From contig JBCCMP010000035.1 of the NCBI GenBank assembly GCA_039026295.1, forward strand, positions 1-19,352: DNA of 19,352 nucleotides. The letters are read 5' to 3'. A program made the translations under genes and the position numbers. This document shows, in pieces, positions 1-7,212 of the stretch. A model generated the notes under the pieces. The model was not told the DNA's origin, searched no databases, and was given only the letters and a program-made list of their open reading frames with translations. Each line of letters opens with the position of its first letter. Positions within the stretch are counted from its first letter, which is position 1. The stretch comes from Thermohalobaculum sp039026295. Lineage in GTDB: Bacteria; Pseudomonadota; Alphaproteobacteria; Rhodobacterales; Rhodobacteraceae.

Positions 1-135
1 ATGATGGTGCTCGGGCTGCTGATCTTCATGGAAGAACCCGGCGAAAGAGAGATTATCGCCGGGGCCCTCGTCGTTTTGGCGGTGGTCATCGCCGGGTTTT
101 CGCGCCAGCCAAACGGCCGCCCGCCCAACGCGTGA
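1..135 (+). CDS. C-terminal fragment of a probable EamA/DMT-family membrane transporter (5' end outside window)
   Basis: Frame 1 is open from the first base to a TGA at 133-135 and encodes 44 residues. The visible part has a hydrophobic stretch, then a short acidic turn (EEPGER), then a second hydrophobic helix (IIAGALVVLAVVIAG), then a polar tail. A helix, a short loop with a Glu-Pro-Gly turn, and a Gly-Ala-rich last helix is how EamA/DMT exporters of small metabolites usually end. The ATG at base 1 is probably internal, because the protein would otherwise be far too short for the family. The gene converges with the DM13 gene on the other strand. Too little is visible to name a substrate, and another multi-pass membrane protein is possible. 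Confidence 0.5.
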   Translation: MMVLGLLIFMEEPGEREIIAGALVVLAVVIAGFSRQPNGRPPNA

Positions 136-160
136 GCGAGCGGCCTTGCGCTTGTTCCGG

Positions 161-179
161 GGCGGCCTTCTGGGCCGTC
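161..179. terminator. Weak hairpin between convergent genes
   Basis: The arms GGCGGCC (161-167) and GGCCGTC (173-179) pair over seven bases with one G-T wobble and a five-base loop. The hairpin lies between the end of the upstream + strand gene and the stop codon of the minus-strand DM13 gene, which it overlaps. There is no clear T tract on either side, so a role as a bidirectional terminator is only a guess. Confidence 0.3.
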
Positions 180-618
180 AGGTCAGCGTCAGCTTGGCGA
201 CACCCAAGGGAACAGCGAACTTGTCACACCAGATCCAGATCTCGTTGAAATCGGCGACGTCCAGTCCGGCCGGAATCGCATAGACCTGTTTCCCGGCGTT
301 GGACTGCAGCAGGGCCAGCGAGGCGTCCTTGCGATAGCCGTCCGCACCCAGGGCGACGTGCGGGTCAGGGGCCCCGTCGAAGGTAAAGTTGTCCTGCAGG
401 ATCACGACCCACTGGCTGCCGATCCGCCCGATGCTGGCGGTGCCCGTCGTCACGTGATTGGATTTGCCGACAAAGGTGCCGTTGGCGGTGACGCTGGCAT
501 TGCTCGCCTCGGATGCCGCGATGGCGGGTGCGGATGAGGCAGCCTTTTGCTGCGGCACGGCGCAGGCCGAGAGGGTGAGCAGAGCACCGAAAGTGAGTGC
601 AGAGGCGAGCCGGAACAT
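178..618 (-). CDS. DM13 domain lipoprotein
   Basis: The 146-residue product begins with a lipoprotein signal: MFR, a hydrophobic core, then the lipobox LSAC with the acylated Cys at residue 19. An Ala/Ser-rich linker (about 20-45) follows, then a DM13-type domain (about 46-146) with the family pattern of a G-x-F start, an F-x-x-x-PDPHVALG segment (about 80-91), and the I-W-C-D-K-F-A-V-P-L-G segment holding Cys131. DM13 domains are proposed to act in electron transfer through this conserved Cys; that role is family knowledge and weakly tested. The protein should be lipid-anchored on the periplasmic side. The ATG has AAGGA about six bases upstream, which supports this start. It lies downstream of mutS on the same strand after a gap of 116 bases, so co-transcription is possible but no shared role is evident. 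Confidence 0.85.
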   Translation of the reverse strand: MFRLASALTFGALLTLSACAVPQQKAASSAPAIAASEASNASVTANGTFVGKSNHVTTGTASIGRIGSQWVVILQDNFTFDGAPDPHVALGADGYRKDASLALLQSNAGKQVYAIPAGLDVADFNEIWIWCDKFAVPLGVAKLTLT

Positions 619-715
619 GGGATATCCTTTCCTTGTCGTTTCCCGAATTCGTCACGGCATGCCTGACGCTGCGGGGCGGATAAGGAAAATCAAGGATCGT
701 CACGTGCGGGGGAGA

Positions 716-731
716 GCGGCGTGATCGCCGC
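716..731 (-). terminator. GC-rich hairpin just downstream of mutS
   Basis: GCGGCG (716-721) and CGCCGC (726-731) form a perfect six-base stem with a four-base loop, four bases past the mutS stop codon. It lacks a T tract, so it may be a weak terminator or a 3'-end stabilising hairpin. Confidence 0.35.
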
Positions 732-734
732 CGG

Positions 735-3419
735 TCAATCGGGCAGCAGGCCCTTCAGTTCGTACACCAGATCCAGCGCCTCGCGCGGGGTCAGGGCATC
801 GGGATGCACCTCGCGCAGGCGATCATCCGTGGGGGAGGGTTTCGACGGCGCGCTCATCGGCTGCGGGATGTGGGCGGAGAAGAGCGGCAGGTCCTGCGCG
901 AGCGCCGCCGCCGCGCCGGACCCCTCGCGGGCGCTCGCCTCGAGCCGTTCAAGCACATCCCGTGCGCGGTCGACAACGGCACCGGGCAGACCGGCCAGCC
1001 GCGCAACCTGTACGCCGTAGGACCGGTCGGCCGCACCGGGCCGGACCTCGTGCAGGAAGATCACCTCGCCGTCCCATTCCCTGGCCGCGACCGTGGCAGG
1101 CGACAGGTGGTAAAGCTGATCGCACAGGCCGGTCAACTCGTGATAGTGCGTCGCGAAGAGGCCCCGGCAGCGGTTCACCTCGTGCAGGTGCTCTAAAGTG
1201 GCCCAAGCGATGGACAGCCCATCCCACGTGGCGGTGCCGCGCCCGATTTCGTCCAGAATGACCAGCGCGCCGGGACCGGCCTGATTGAGGATCGCCGCCG
1301 TCTCGACCATCTCCACCATGAACGTCGACCGCCCGCGCGCCAGATCGTCGGCGGCCCCGACGCGGGAGAAAAGCTGGTCGATCACCCCGATCACGGCGCG
1401 TTCCGCAGGCACGAACAGCCCGGCCTGCGCCAGGATCGCGAACAGTGCGTTCTGGCGCAGAAACGTCGATTTGCCCGCCATGTTCGGCCCGGTCAGCAGC
1501 CAGATCGGCGACGGGCCGGAGGGGTCCGCGCCAAGATCGCAGTCGTTCGCGATGAAGGTGGTGCCGTCCCGGGACAGCGCGGCTTCGACCACCGGATGCC
1601 GCCCGCCGATGATGGAAAAGGCGCGCGACGCTTCCAGTTCCGGCCGGGTCCAGCGCAGATCGATGGCAAGGTCTGCTGCGGCGGCGGCCACGTCAATCTC
1701 GGCCAGCGCCCGGGCGGTCCCCGCCAGCGGGGCCTGCTGGTCCAGAATGGCCGTGCGCAGGTCTTGGAACACCTTCTTCTCGATCTCCAGCGCGCGGGCG
1801 CCCGCGTTCATGATCTTGGTCTGTAACTCGGACAGATGCACCGTTGTGAAGCGCACGGCATTGGCCAGGCTCTGACGATGGATGAAGGTCTCGTTCAGCG
1901 GCGCGGACATCATCTTTTCGGCGTGCAGGGCCGTGACCTCGATGAAGTAGCCGAGCACGTTGTTGTGCTTGATCTTCAGGGCTGCGATGCCGGTCTGGTC
2001 GGCGTAATCCGCCTGCATGCCCGCGATCACGCCGCGCCCTTCGTCGCGCAGCTTTCGCGCCTCGTCTAAGAACGGATCGTGACCTGCCGCAACGAAACCG
2101 CCATCGCGAGCCAATAGGGGCGGGTCCTCGACCAGCGCCGCTGTCAGGGTCTGCACCAGCGCCTCGTGCCCGGTCAGCCGATGCCCCGCCTCGGTCATCT
2201 GCTCGGGCAGTCCGGCATTTTCGGCCAGAAGACCGGCAATCTCGGCCGCCTGCCGCAGCCCGGCGCGGATCGCGGTCATGTCGCGGGGGCCTGCGCGGTC
2301 CAGCGCCAGCCGGGACAGAGCGCGCTCGATCTCCGGCACCATCTTCAGGGCGGCGCGCAGTTGGGTGGCCAGCTCGCGGTCTTCCGTCAGGTGCTGTACC
2401 CAGTCCAGCCGGGCATGTATGACGGCCGTGTCGGTCAGGGGCGCGGCGATCCGCATCTCCAGCAATCGCGCCCCGGCCCCGGTCAGCGTGCGATCGATCA
2501 CCGACAGAAGCGAGCCGTCGCGCCCGCCCGACATCGACCGGGTCAGTTCCAGATTGCGCCGGGTCGCGGCATCGATCGCCATCGCGCCGCCCGCCAGTTC
2601 GCGCACCGGCGGCTTGATGATTGGCAGACGTCCCTTTTGCGTGATCTCGAGATAATCCGCGAGCGCGCCCAGCGCGGAGAGTTCCGCGCGTTCGAACGAG
2701 CCGAACCCGTCGAGCGATGCCACCCGGAACAGCGAACAGAGCCGCTGGGTGGAGGAGGCGGAGTCAAAGCTTGCCGGTCCCAGCGGCGTTGGCACCGCCC
2801 CGGCCTCTTCGATCTGCGAGGACAGGACCGGGTCCTCGAAGGCCGCGTCCTGGACCAGAACCTCGCTGGGTGCGAGCCGGGCGAGCATCGGGCCGAGGGC
2901 CGGGCGGGCGAGCGGGGCGACGACCAGATCGCCGGTCGAGACATCGGCCCAGGCCAGCGCGCCCTCGCCCCTGATCTCGGCCCAGGCAGCCAGAAAGTTG
3001 TGACGGCGCGCATCCAGCAGGGTCTCTTCGGTCAGCGTGCCGGGGGTGACGACGCGCGTCACCTCGCGCCGGACGACGGCTTTGGACCCGCGCTTCTTGG
3101 CGTCCTCCGGCGTCTCCACCTGGTCGCAGACGGCGACGCGGAACCCCTTGCGGATCAGCGTCAGCAGGTAGTTGTTGGCGGCGTGGGCGGGGACCCCGCA
3201 CATGGGGATATCCTCGCCGCCATGCTTGCCGCGCCTGGTCAGCGCGATGTCCAGCGCGGCGGCCGCAGCAACGGCATCCTCGAAGAACATCTCGTAGAAA
3301 TCGCCCATCTGAAAGAACAGCAGACAATCGGGATGGGCTTGCTTTGTCTCGAAATACTGCGCCATCGAGGGCGTGACCTGCGATGGCGGTTTCGAGATCT
3401 GTACTGCGTCGTCGGCCAT
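735..3419 (-). CDS. mutS: DNA mismatch repair ATPase MutS
   Basis: MutS binds base mismatches and small loops in DNA as a clamp-like dimer and starts methyl- or nick-directed repair with MutL. From the chosen start the protein has 894 residues, within the usual range. The N-terminal mismatch-binding domain holds the Phe-x-Glu motif as F-Y-E at 41-43 in GDFYEMFF. The connector, core and clamp domains fill the middle. The C-terminal ABC-type ATPase has Walker A GPNMAGKS (644-651), the loop GRSTFMVEM (about 696-704) and Walker B LVILDEIGRG (about 719-728). I chose the ATG at 3419 because GGGGA lies just upstream; an in-frame GTG at 3455 would add 12 residues but has no ribosome binding site. It is a single-copy housekeeping gene and is unrelated to the oxalate cluster. 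Confidence 0.97.
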   Translation of the reverse strand: MADDAVQISKPPSQVTPSMAQYFETKQAHPDCLLFFQMGDFYEMFFEDAVAAAAALDIALTRRGKHGGEDIPMCGVPAHAANNYLLTLIRKGFRVAVCDQVETPEDAKKRGSKAVVRREVTRVVTPGTLTEETLLDARRHNFLAAWAEIRGEGALAWADVSTGDLVVAPLARPALGPMLARLAPSEVLVQDAAFEDPVLSSQIEEAGAVPTPLGPASFDSASSTQRLCSLFRVASLDGFGSFERAELSALGALADYLEITQKGRLPIIKPPVRELAGGAMAIDAATRRNLELTRSMSGGRDGSLLSVIDRTLTGAGARLLEMRIAAPLTDTAVIHARLDWVQHLTEDRELATQLRAALKMVPEIERALSRLALDRAGPRDMTAIRAGLRQAAEIAGLLAENAGLPEQMTEAGHRLTGHEALVQTLTAALVEDPPLLARDGGFVAAGHDPFLDEARKLRDEGRGVIAGMQADYADQTGIAALKIKHNNVLGYFIEVTALHAEKMMSAPLNETFIHRQSLANAVRFTTVHLSELQTKIMNAGARALEIEKKVFQDLRTAILDQQAPLAGTARALAEIDVAAAAADLAIDLRWTRPELEASRAFSIIGGRHPVVEAALSRDGTTFIANDCDLGADPSGPSPIWLLTGPNMAGKSTFLRQNALFAILAQAGLFVPAERAVIGVIDQLFSRVGAADDLARGRSTFMVEMVETAAILNQAGPGALVILDEIGRGTATWDGLSIAWATLEHLHEVNRCRGLFATHYHELTGLCDQLYHLSPATVAAREWDGEVIFLHEVRPGAADRSYGVQVARLAGLPGAVVDRARDVLERLEASAREGSGAAAALAQDLPLFSAHIPQPMSAPSKPSPTDDRLREVHPDALTPREALDLVYELKGLLPD

Positions 3420-3506
3420 AGGTCCCCTGCCCATCGTCAGGTCAGGGCCTAGCACGGGCGGCCCGAGACTGAGAAGCCCCGCTCCGCCGTCTTGGCGAAG
3501 TCACGA

Positions 3507-3755
3507 TCAGTTACTGTTTTCGGACCTGACCGGTTGCGGCTTGACCGCGGGCCAATTGTCGCCTGCCAAGAAGTTCGAGATCACATCGACCAACCCGGTC
3601 AGCGGATTTCCATAGCCGCCGGTCCGCCGCATGTCCTTCCACACCTCTTGAACCTTGTCGTGATTGGCCTCTGCCGGACCAGCGCGGGCGGGCGGCGAGG
3701 CGAGGCCGACGGCGGCGGTCAGAAGGGCGATCCGGGCTGTGAATGCAGTAGTCAT
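3507..3755 (-). CDS. Small secreted protein of unknown function
   Basis: The ORF encodes 82 residues from an ATG at 3755 preceded by AGGACA nine bases away. The N-terminus is a classic Sec signal peptide: Thr/Arg-containing n-region, hydrophobic core LLTAAVGLA, and a likely cut after ARA at residue 25. The mature part of about 57 residues is polar and has no Cys, with a helix-like stretch (about 30-40) followed by a short hydrophobic patch (GLVDVISNFLAG). I recognise no family. A longer in-frame start at 3842 exists but would put a hydrophilic extension before the signal peptide, so it was not used. The gene is upstream of mutS on the same strand and may be co-transcribed with it, but no function follows from that. 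Confidence 0.65.
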   Translation of the reverse strand: MTTAFTARIALLTAAVGLASPPARAGPAEANHDKVQEVWKDMRRTGGYGNPLTGLVDVISNFLAGDNWPAVKPQPVRSENSN

Positions 3756-4008
3756 GGCATGTCCTGTCGGCTTGTGACTGGATCGACTTCGCTCGAGGTT
3801 CGGCGTCATGCAGTGAGGCTGATGTGAGGACCAATGCTGCATGAAAAACCTGCCTGGCCGTGGGCTTTGTGATGCGCTTTCGGCACAGGTCTGGGGTTGA
3901 AAACGTGGCTGATCAGACCTTGGTGCGCCTTGCCTGTCGTATCCGGCAAGCTAGGCTCTGCGCAGTAAGATCGGACTTCGGAGCAGTCTTTCCCCGGAAA
4001 GGATCCTA
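3756..4008. promoter_or_regulatory. Divergent promoter region between two secreted-protein genes
   Basis: This 253-base gap separates the minus-strand small secreted protein from the plus-strand 157-residue protein and must hold promoters for both. A TTGCCT box and a TAGGCT box with 16 bases between them, near 3929-3956, could be a promoter for the + strand gene. No clear operator, repeat or small RNA is visible. Confidence 0.35.
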
Positions 4009-4482
4009 ATGCGTTGGATGTTGGCTGGTTGTCTGACGGCCTTGATGTGGGTTGCCTCGCCTGCCATGGGCGGTGGGGATTTTCGGTCCGAAGAGCTCTG
4101 CTGGAAGCTGCAACGGCTGGTTGGCGCGGCCGGTTCGAACTTTCAGGCCGCGTCTTACTCGACGGGCACATATATTCTGCCCGGCGCTGCGTCCTGCGAC
4201 ATGTCTCTCGCGCCCGGCGGGGCGCGCAGCCATGACTGCCTGTGGTCATTCGATTACCGCGCCCCCGAAGCGGCTGAAACCTTTCGGAACTTTTTCACGC
4301 AAACGGCAGCCTGCTTTCCGGGCGGCAGCTTTGCCGCCGACCATTCTGTCAACCACCCGGACTTTTATGACCTTCAGACGCTCGCGGTCGATGGGGTCGA
4401 GATCAACGTGTCGCTGAAGGACAAGGCCGCGCTTCAGAAGACGCTGGTGTTCCTGCGCGTGGTTGGCCGCCCGTCCCGCTAG
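4009..4482 (+). CDS. Secreted protein with four cysteines, unknown function
   Basis: The 157-residue product starts at an ATG preceded by GGAAAGGA. Residues 1 to about 20 form a signal peptide (MRWM, hydrophobic core, cleavage near SPA or PAMG). The mature chain has four Cys (31, 63, 77, 102), an even number that fits two disulfide bonds in the periplasm. There is no membrane segment after the signal peptide and no motif I recognise. The C-terminal half contains a short beta-rich pattern (LQTLAVDGVEINVSL) and then an amphipathic helix. It ends 108 bases before gntR, and the gntR operator lies in that gap, so it is probably transcribed separately from the oxalate operon. Confidence 0.7.
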   Translation: MRWMLAGCLTALMWVASPAMGGGDFRSEELCWKLQRLVGAAGSNFQAASYSTGTYILPGAASCDMSLAPGGARSHDCLWSFDYRAPEAAETFRNFFTQTAACFPGGSFAADHSVNHPDFYDLQTLAVDGVEINVSLKDKAALQKTLVFLRVVGRPSR

Positions 4483-4534
4483 ATGGAAATCGGGCAGCAG
4501 CCCGGCGAAGGCGATTGCGCCGCGAAAATCTGGC

Positions 4535-4552
4535 TGGTACATGGTATACCAG
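4535..4552. promoter_or_regulatory. Putative GntR operator upstream of gntR-oxc
   Basis: TGGTATACCA (4542-4551) is a perfect ten-base palindrome with the TGGT/ACCA half-sites typical of operators for FCD-type GntR regulators. An extra half-site TGGTAC (4535-4540) lies directly beside it. The site is 40 bases before the gntR start, in the only intergenic region ahead of gntR-oxc, as expected for autoregulation. The same core lies in the tctC promoter at 14451-14460. Binding by the adjacent GntR protein is inferred. Confidence 0.65.
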
Positions 4553-4590
4553 AAACCACAGCGACCGACAGACCCGGACCATCGCACCGC

Positions 4591-5292
4591 ATGAGCGACC
4601 AGTTAAATCTTCAGCCAGTGGATAACTCTTTCAGCCTGAAAGAGCACATATACGGCGTCTTGAAGACCTCGATCATGGATCTGGACATCTATGATCCCGG
4701 CACCAACCTGCGCATGGACGAGCGGACGCTTGCCGAGAAGCTGGGCATCTCCCGCACCCCGATCCGCGAGGCGATCTCGCGGCTGGAACAGGAAGGTTTC
4801 ATCGAGATTCAGGCCCGGCGCGGCGTCTTCATCCGGCGCAAGACGCTGGATGAAATCCTCGAGATGGTGATGGTCTGGGCAGCGCTGGAATCGATGGCGG
4901 CCCGCCTTGCTTGCGAGGTCGCCAGCGACACCGAGATCGCCGAGTTGCGCGAGATCGGCGCGCGCTACACCAAGGACAAGGCCAAGGCGAACATCAGCGA
5001 ATATTCCGAGGCAAACATCGACTTTCACCTCTGCATCCTGCGCCTGTCGAAATGCCTGCTGCTGGAACAGACCGCCCAGGGCTTGTTCACCCATCTGAAG
5101 GCGGTGCGGCGCAAGGGCATGCAGGACACGGCCCGTGCGGACCGGTCGGTGGTCGATCACATGAACATCATCGAGGCGATCGAAGACCGCAATGCCGACC
5201 TCGCCTCGGAACTGGTGCGCGAGCACACGCTGCGCCTGCATGACTACCTGAAACAGAACTGGAAACACATTATCGGCCCGCAAGAGGCCTGA
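4591..5292 (+). CDS. GntR-family (FCD subfamily) transcriptional regulator of the oxalate cluster
   Basis: The protein has 233 residues from the ATG at 4591. The N-terminal winged helix-turn-helix (about 15-83) shows the GntR signature L-x-x-x-L-G-I-S-R-T-P-I-R-E-A-I-x-R-L (about 48-65) and the wing GLU-rich turn ending RRGVFIRR. The C-terminal all-helical FCD ligand domain (about 88-220) keeps the likely metal-ligand residues Asn142, His146, His190 and His212; such domains commonly bind small organic acids. Its stop is 11 bases from the oxc start, so the two are almost certainly co-transcribed. I infer that it senses oxalate or a pathway acid and represses its own operon and tctCBA through the shared palindrome. 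An upstream in-frame extension to 4483 is rejected because it would run through the operator. Confidence 0.92.
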   Translation: MSDQLNLQPVDNSFSLKEHIYGVLKTSIMDLDIYDPGTNLRMDERTLAEKLGISRTPIREAISRLEQEGFIEIQARRGVFIRRKTLDEILEMVMVWAALESMAARLACEVASDTEIAELREIGARYTKDKAKANISEYSEANIDFHLCILRLSKCLLLEQTAQGLFTHLKAVRRKGMQDTARADRSVVDHMNIIEAIEDRNADLASELVREHTLRLHDYLKQNWKHIIGPQEA

Positions 5293-5303
5293 GGGAGGAC
5301 ACC

Positions 5304-7058
5304 ATGGCAATGGACGGCGCTTCGACAGAAGTCTCTGGCGGCGCGGGCGAGGTCACCGACGGGTTCCACCTGCTGATCGATGCCCTGAAGCTGAACGGGG
5401 TCGAGACGATCTATAATGTCCCCGGCATCCCGATCACCGATCTGGGCCGCTACGCTCAGGCGCAGGGGCTTCGCGTTCTGTCTTTCCGCCACGAACAGCA
5501 CGCGGGCTATGCCGCCTCGGTCGCAGGGTATCTGACCAAAAAGCCCGGCATCTGCATGACCGTGTCGGCCCCAGGTTTCCTGAACGGGCTGACGGCGCTG
5601 GCCAATGCCACGACAAACTGCTGGCCGATGATCCTGATCTCCGGCTCGTCTGAAAGAGAGATCATCGATCTGCAGCAGGGCGACTATGAAGAGATGGACC
5701 AACTGACCATCGCCAAGCCCCACTGCAAGGCCGCCTACCGGATCAACTATGCCAAGGATATCGGCACCGGGATCGCCCGCGCGATCCGCGCCTCGGTCAC
5801 AGGTCGGCCGGGCGGGGTCTATCTGGATATCCCCGGTGCGTTGCTGGGTCAGGTGCTGGATGCGGCCGAGGGGGAGGCCTCGCTGGTCAAGGTGATCGAT
5901 CCATCGCCTGCCCATTTGCCGGGGGTCGACGCGGTGGAGCGGGCGCTGGAGGTGCTGAAGAGCGCCGAGCGGCCCCTGATGATCCTGGGCAAGGGCGCGT
6001 CCTATGCGCAGGCGGACAAGCTGATCCGCGACTTCGTCGAACGGTCCGGCATCCCGTATCTGCCGATGTCGATGGCCAAGGGTTTGCTGCCCGATACCCA
6101 CGACCAATGCGCGGCGGCGGCCCGGTCGCTGGTGCTGAAGGAATCCGACGTCGTTCTGATGATCGGCGCGCGGCTGAACTGGCTGCTGAGCCACGGCAAG
6201 GGCAAACAGTGGGGCGAGGCGCCCAAGAAATTCGTGCAGATCGACATCGAACCGAAGGAGATGGACTCGAATGTCGAGATCGCCGCGCCCATTGTCGGCG
6301 ACATCGAAAGCGCGGTGAAGGCCCTGCACGTGGGCATGGGCGACGGCTGGAAGAAGCCACCCGCGGATTGGACCGACAAGGTCCGGGGCAAGGTCGTGGC
6401 CAATCAAGAGCGGATGGCGACACGGCTGAAGAACAACAGCACTCCGATGGATTACCACGCTGCGCTGGGCGTCATCAAAGACGTGGTCGCGGACAACCCA
6501 GAGGCGATGTTCGTGAACGAGGGCGCCAACGCCCTGGATATGGCGCGGTCCATTGTCGACATGCACAAGCCGCGCAAACGGGTCGATGTCGGGACCTGGG
6601 GGGTCATGGGCATCGGCATGGGTGCGGCCATCGCCTCGGCGGTGGAAACCGGCCAGCCGGTGCTGGCGGTGGAGGGCGACAGCGCCTTCGGCTTCAGCGG
6701 CATGGAGGTGGAGACGATCTGCCGGTACAACCTGCCGATCTGTGTGGTCGTCTTCAACAACAACGGCATCTATCGCGGCGACGGCGAGAACTGGGGTGGC
6801 GGGGATGATCCTGCGACAACCTCGTTCGTGCCGGATGCGCGCTATGACATGATGATGGAGGCCTTCGGCGGCGTCGGCCACTGGGTCAAGACCCCGGACG
6901 AGCTGAACCGCACGGTGCGCGAGGCGCTGGCCAGCGGCAAACCGACCCTGATCAACGCGACCATCGATCCGGCCGCGGGCAAGGAAAGCGGGAATATCGG
7001 GAACCTCAATCCCAGCTCGCCGGTGGCGGAAAGGCTGTACCCGCAGGCGCAGAAATAG
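5304..7058 (+). CDS. oxc: Oxalyl-CoA decarboxylase
   Basis: This thiamine diphosphate enzyme converts oxalyl-CoA to formyl-CoA and CO2 in the cytoplasm. The 584-residue product aligns by eye with the Oxalobacter formigenes enzyme across its length. Visible landmarks are the cofactor-activating Glu64 in RHEQHAGYAA, Tyr128-Glu129 in GDYEEMDQ (equivalent to active-site Tyr120-Glu121), the ThDP/Mg motif from GDS (458-460) to NNNG (485-488), and the C-terminal ESGNIGNLN segment with Ser562 (equivalent to Ser553). The middle domain with GKGASYAQ and IGARLNWLL fits the ADP-binding regulatory domain. The start has GGGAGGA six bases upstream. It is translated just after gntR and is followed by frc after a 154-base gap with its own palindromes. 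The set of conserved catalytic residues makes acetolactate synthase or another ThDP paralogue unlikely. Confidence 0.97.
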   Translation: MAMDGASTEVSGGAGEVTDGFHLLIDALKLNGVETIYNVPGIPITDLGRYAQAQGLRVLSFRHEQHAGYAASVAGYLTKKPGICMTVSAPGFLNGLTALANATTNCWPMILISGSSEREIIDLQQGDYEEMDQLTIAKPHCKAAYRINYAKDIGTGIARAIRASVTGRPGGVYLDIPGALLGQVLDAAEGEASLVKVIDPSPAHLPGVDAVERALEVLKSAERPLMILGKGASYAQADKLIRDFVERSGIPYLPMSMAKGLLPDTHDQCAAAARSLVLKESDVVLMIGARLNWLLSHGKGKQWGEAPKKFVQIDIEPKEMDSNVEIAAPIVGDIESAVKALHVGMGDGWKKPPADWTDKVRGKVVANQERMATRLKNNSTPMDYHAALGVIKDVVADNPEAMFVNEGANALDMARSIVDMHKPRKRVDVGTWGVMGIGMGAAIASAVETGQPVLAVEGDSAFGFSGMEVETICRYNLPICVVVFNNNGIYRGDGENWGGGDDPATTSFVPDARYDMMMEAFGGVGHWVKTPDELNRTVREALASGKPTLINATIDPAAGKESGNIGNLNPSSPVAERLYPQAQK

Positions 7059-7080
7059 GGCGCAGCCGCGGGCGAAAACG

Positions 7081-7113
7081 GGTTCCCCACGGGGAACCAT
7101 TTACCAAGGTAAA
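7081..7113. promoter_or_regulatory. Two adjacent palindromes upstream of frc
   Basis: GGTTCCCC (7081-7088) and GGGGAACC (7091-7098) form a perfect inverted repeat with two bases between. Directly after it TTTACC (7100-7105) and GGTAAA (7108-7113) form a second one, also with a two-base centre. The pair starts 22 bases after oxc and ends 99 bases before frc. They may be an operator pair for an internal frc promoter, or the first may act as a weak attenuator hairpin. They do not match the TGGTATACCA operator. Confidence 0.45.
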
Positions 7114-7212
7114 CAAGACGTTAAGTCCAAGAAACAGCCGGGCTGCGGCCCGACCTATCCAAATTACCGTAAGGCGCGCTTCAGCCCGCCTGCCAAGGAA
7201 ACGGAGCAAAAA

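Noticed and set aside
2166..3452. 428-residue open frame on the plus strand across mutS
   Set aside because: Antisense shadow of mutS; Gly/Arg/Gln-rich translation without domain signatures.
3420..3455. Longer mutS start at a GTG (3455)
   Set aside because: No ribosome binding site precedes it, whereas the ATG at 3419 has GGGGA close by, and the extra 12 residues are not typical of MutS.
4483..4590. N-terminal extension of gntR by 36 codons
   Set aside because: It would place the TGGTATACCA operator inside the coding region, and the extra residues do not resemble the start of GntR proteins.
5244..7100. 618-residue open frame on the minus strand across oxc
   Set aside because: It is an antisense shadow of the GC-rich oxc gene; its translation is rich in Arg, His and Asp with no family motif, while the plus strand encodes a full Oxc.
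7093..7122. GGAAC ... CGTT as an EcfG general-stress promoter upstream of frc
   Set aside because: The spacing between the two boxes is 21 bases, longer than the 16-19 or so normal for EcfG promoters.
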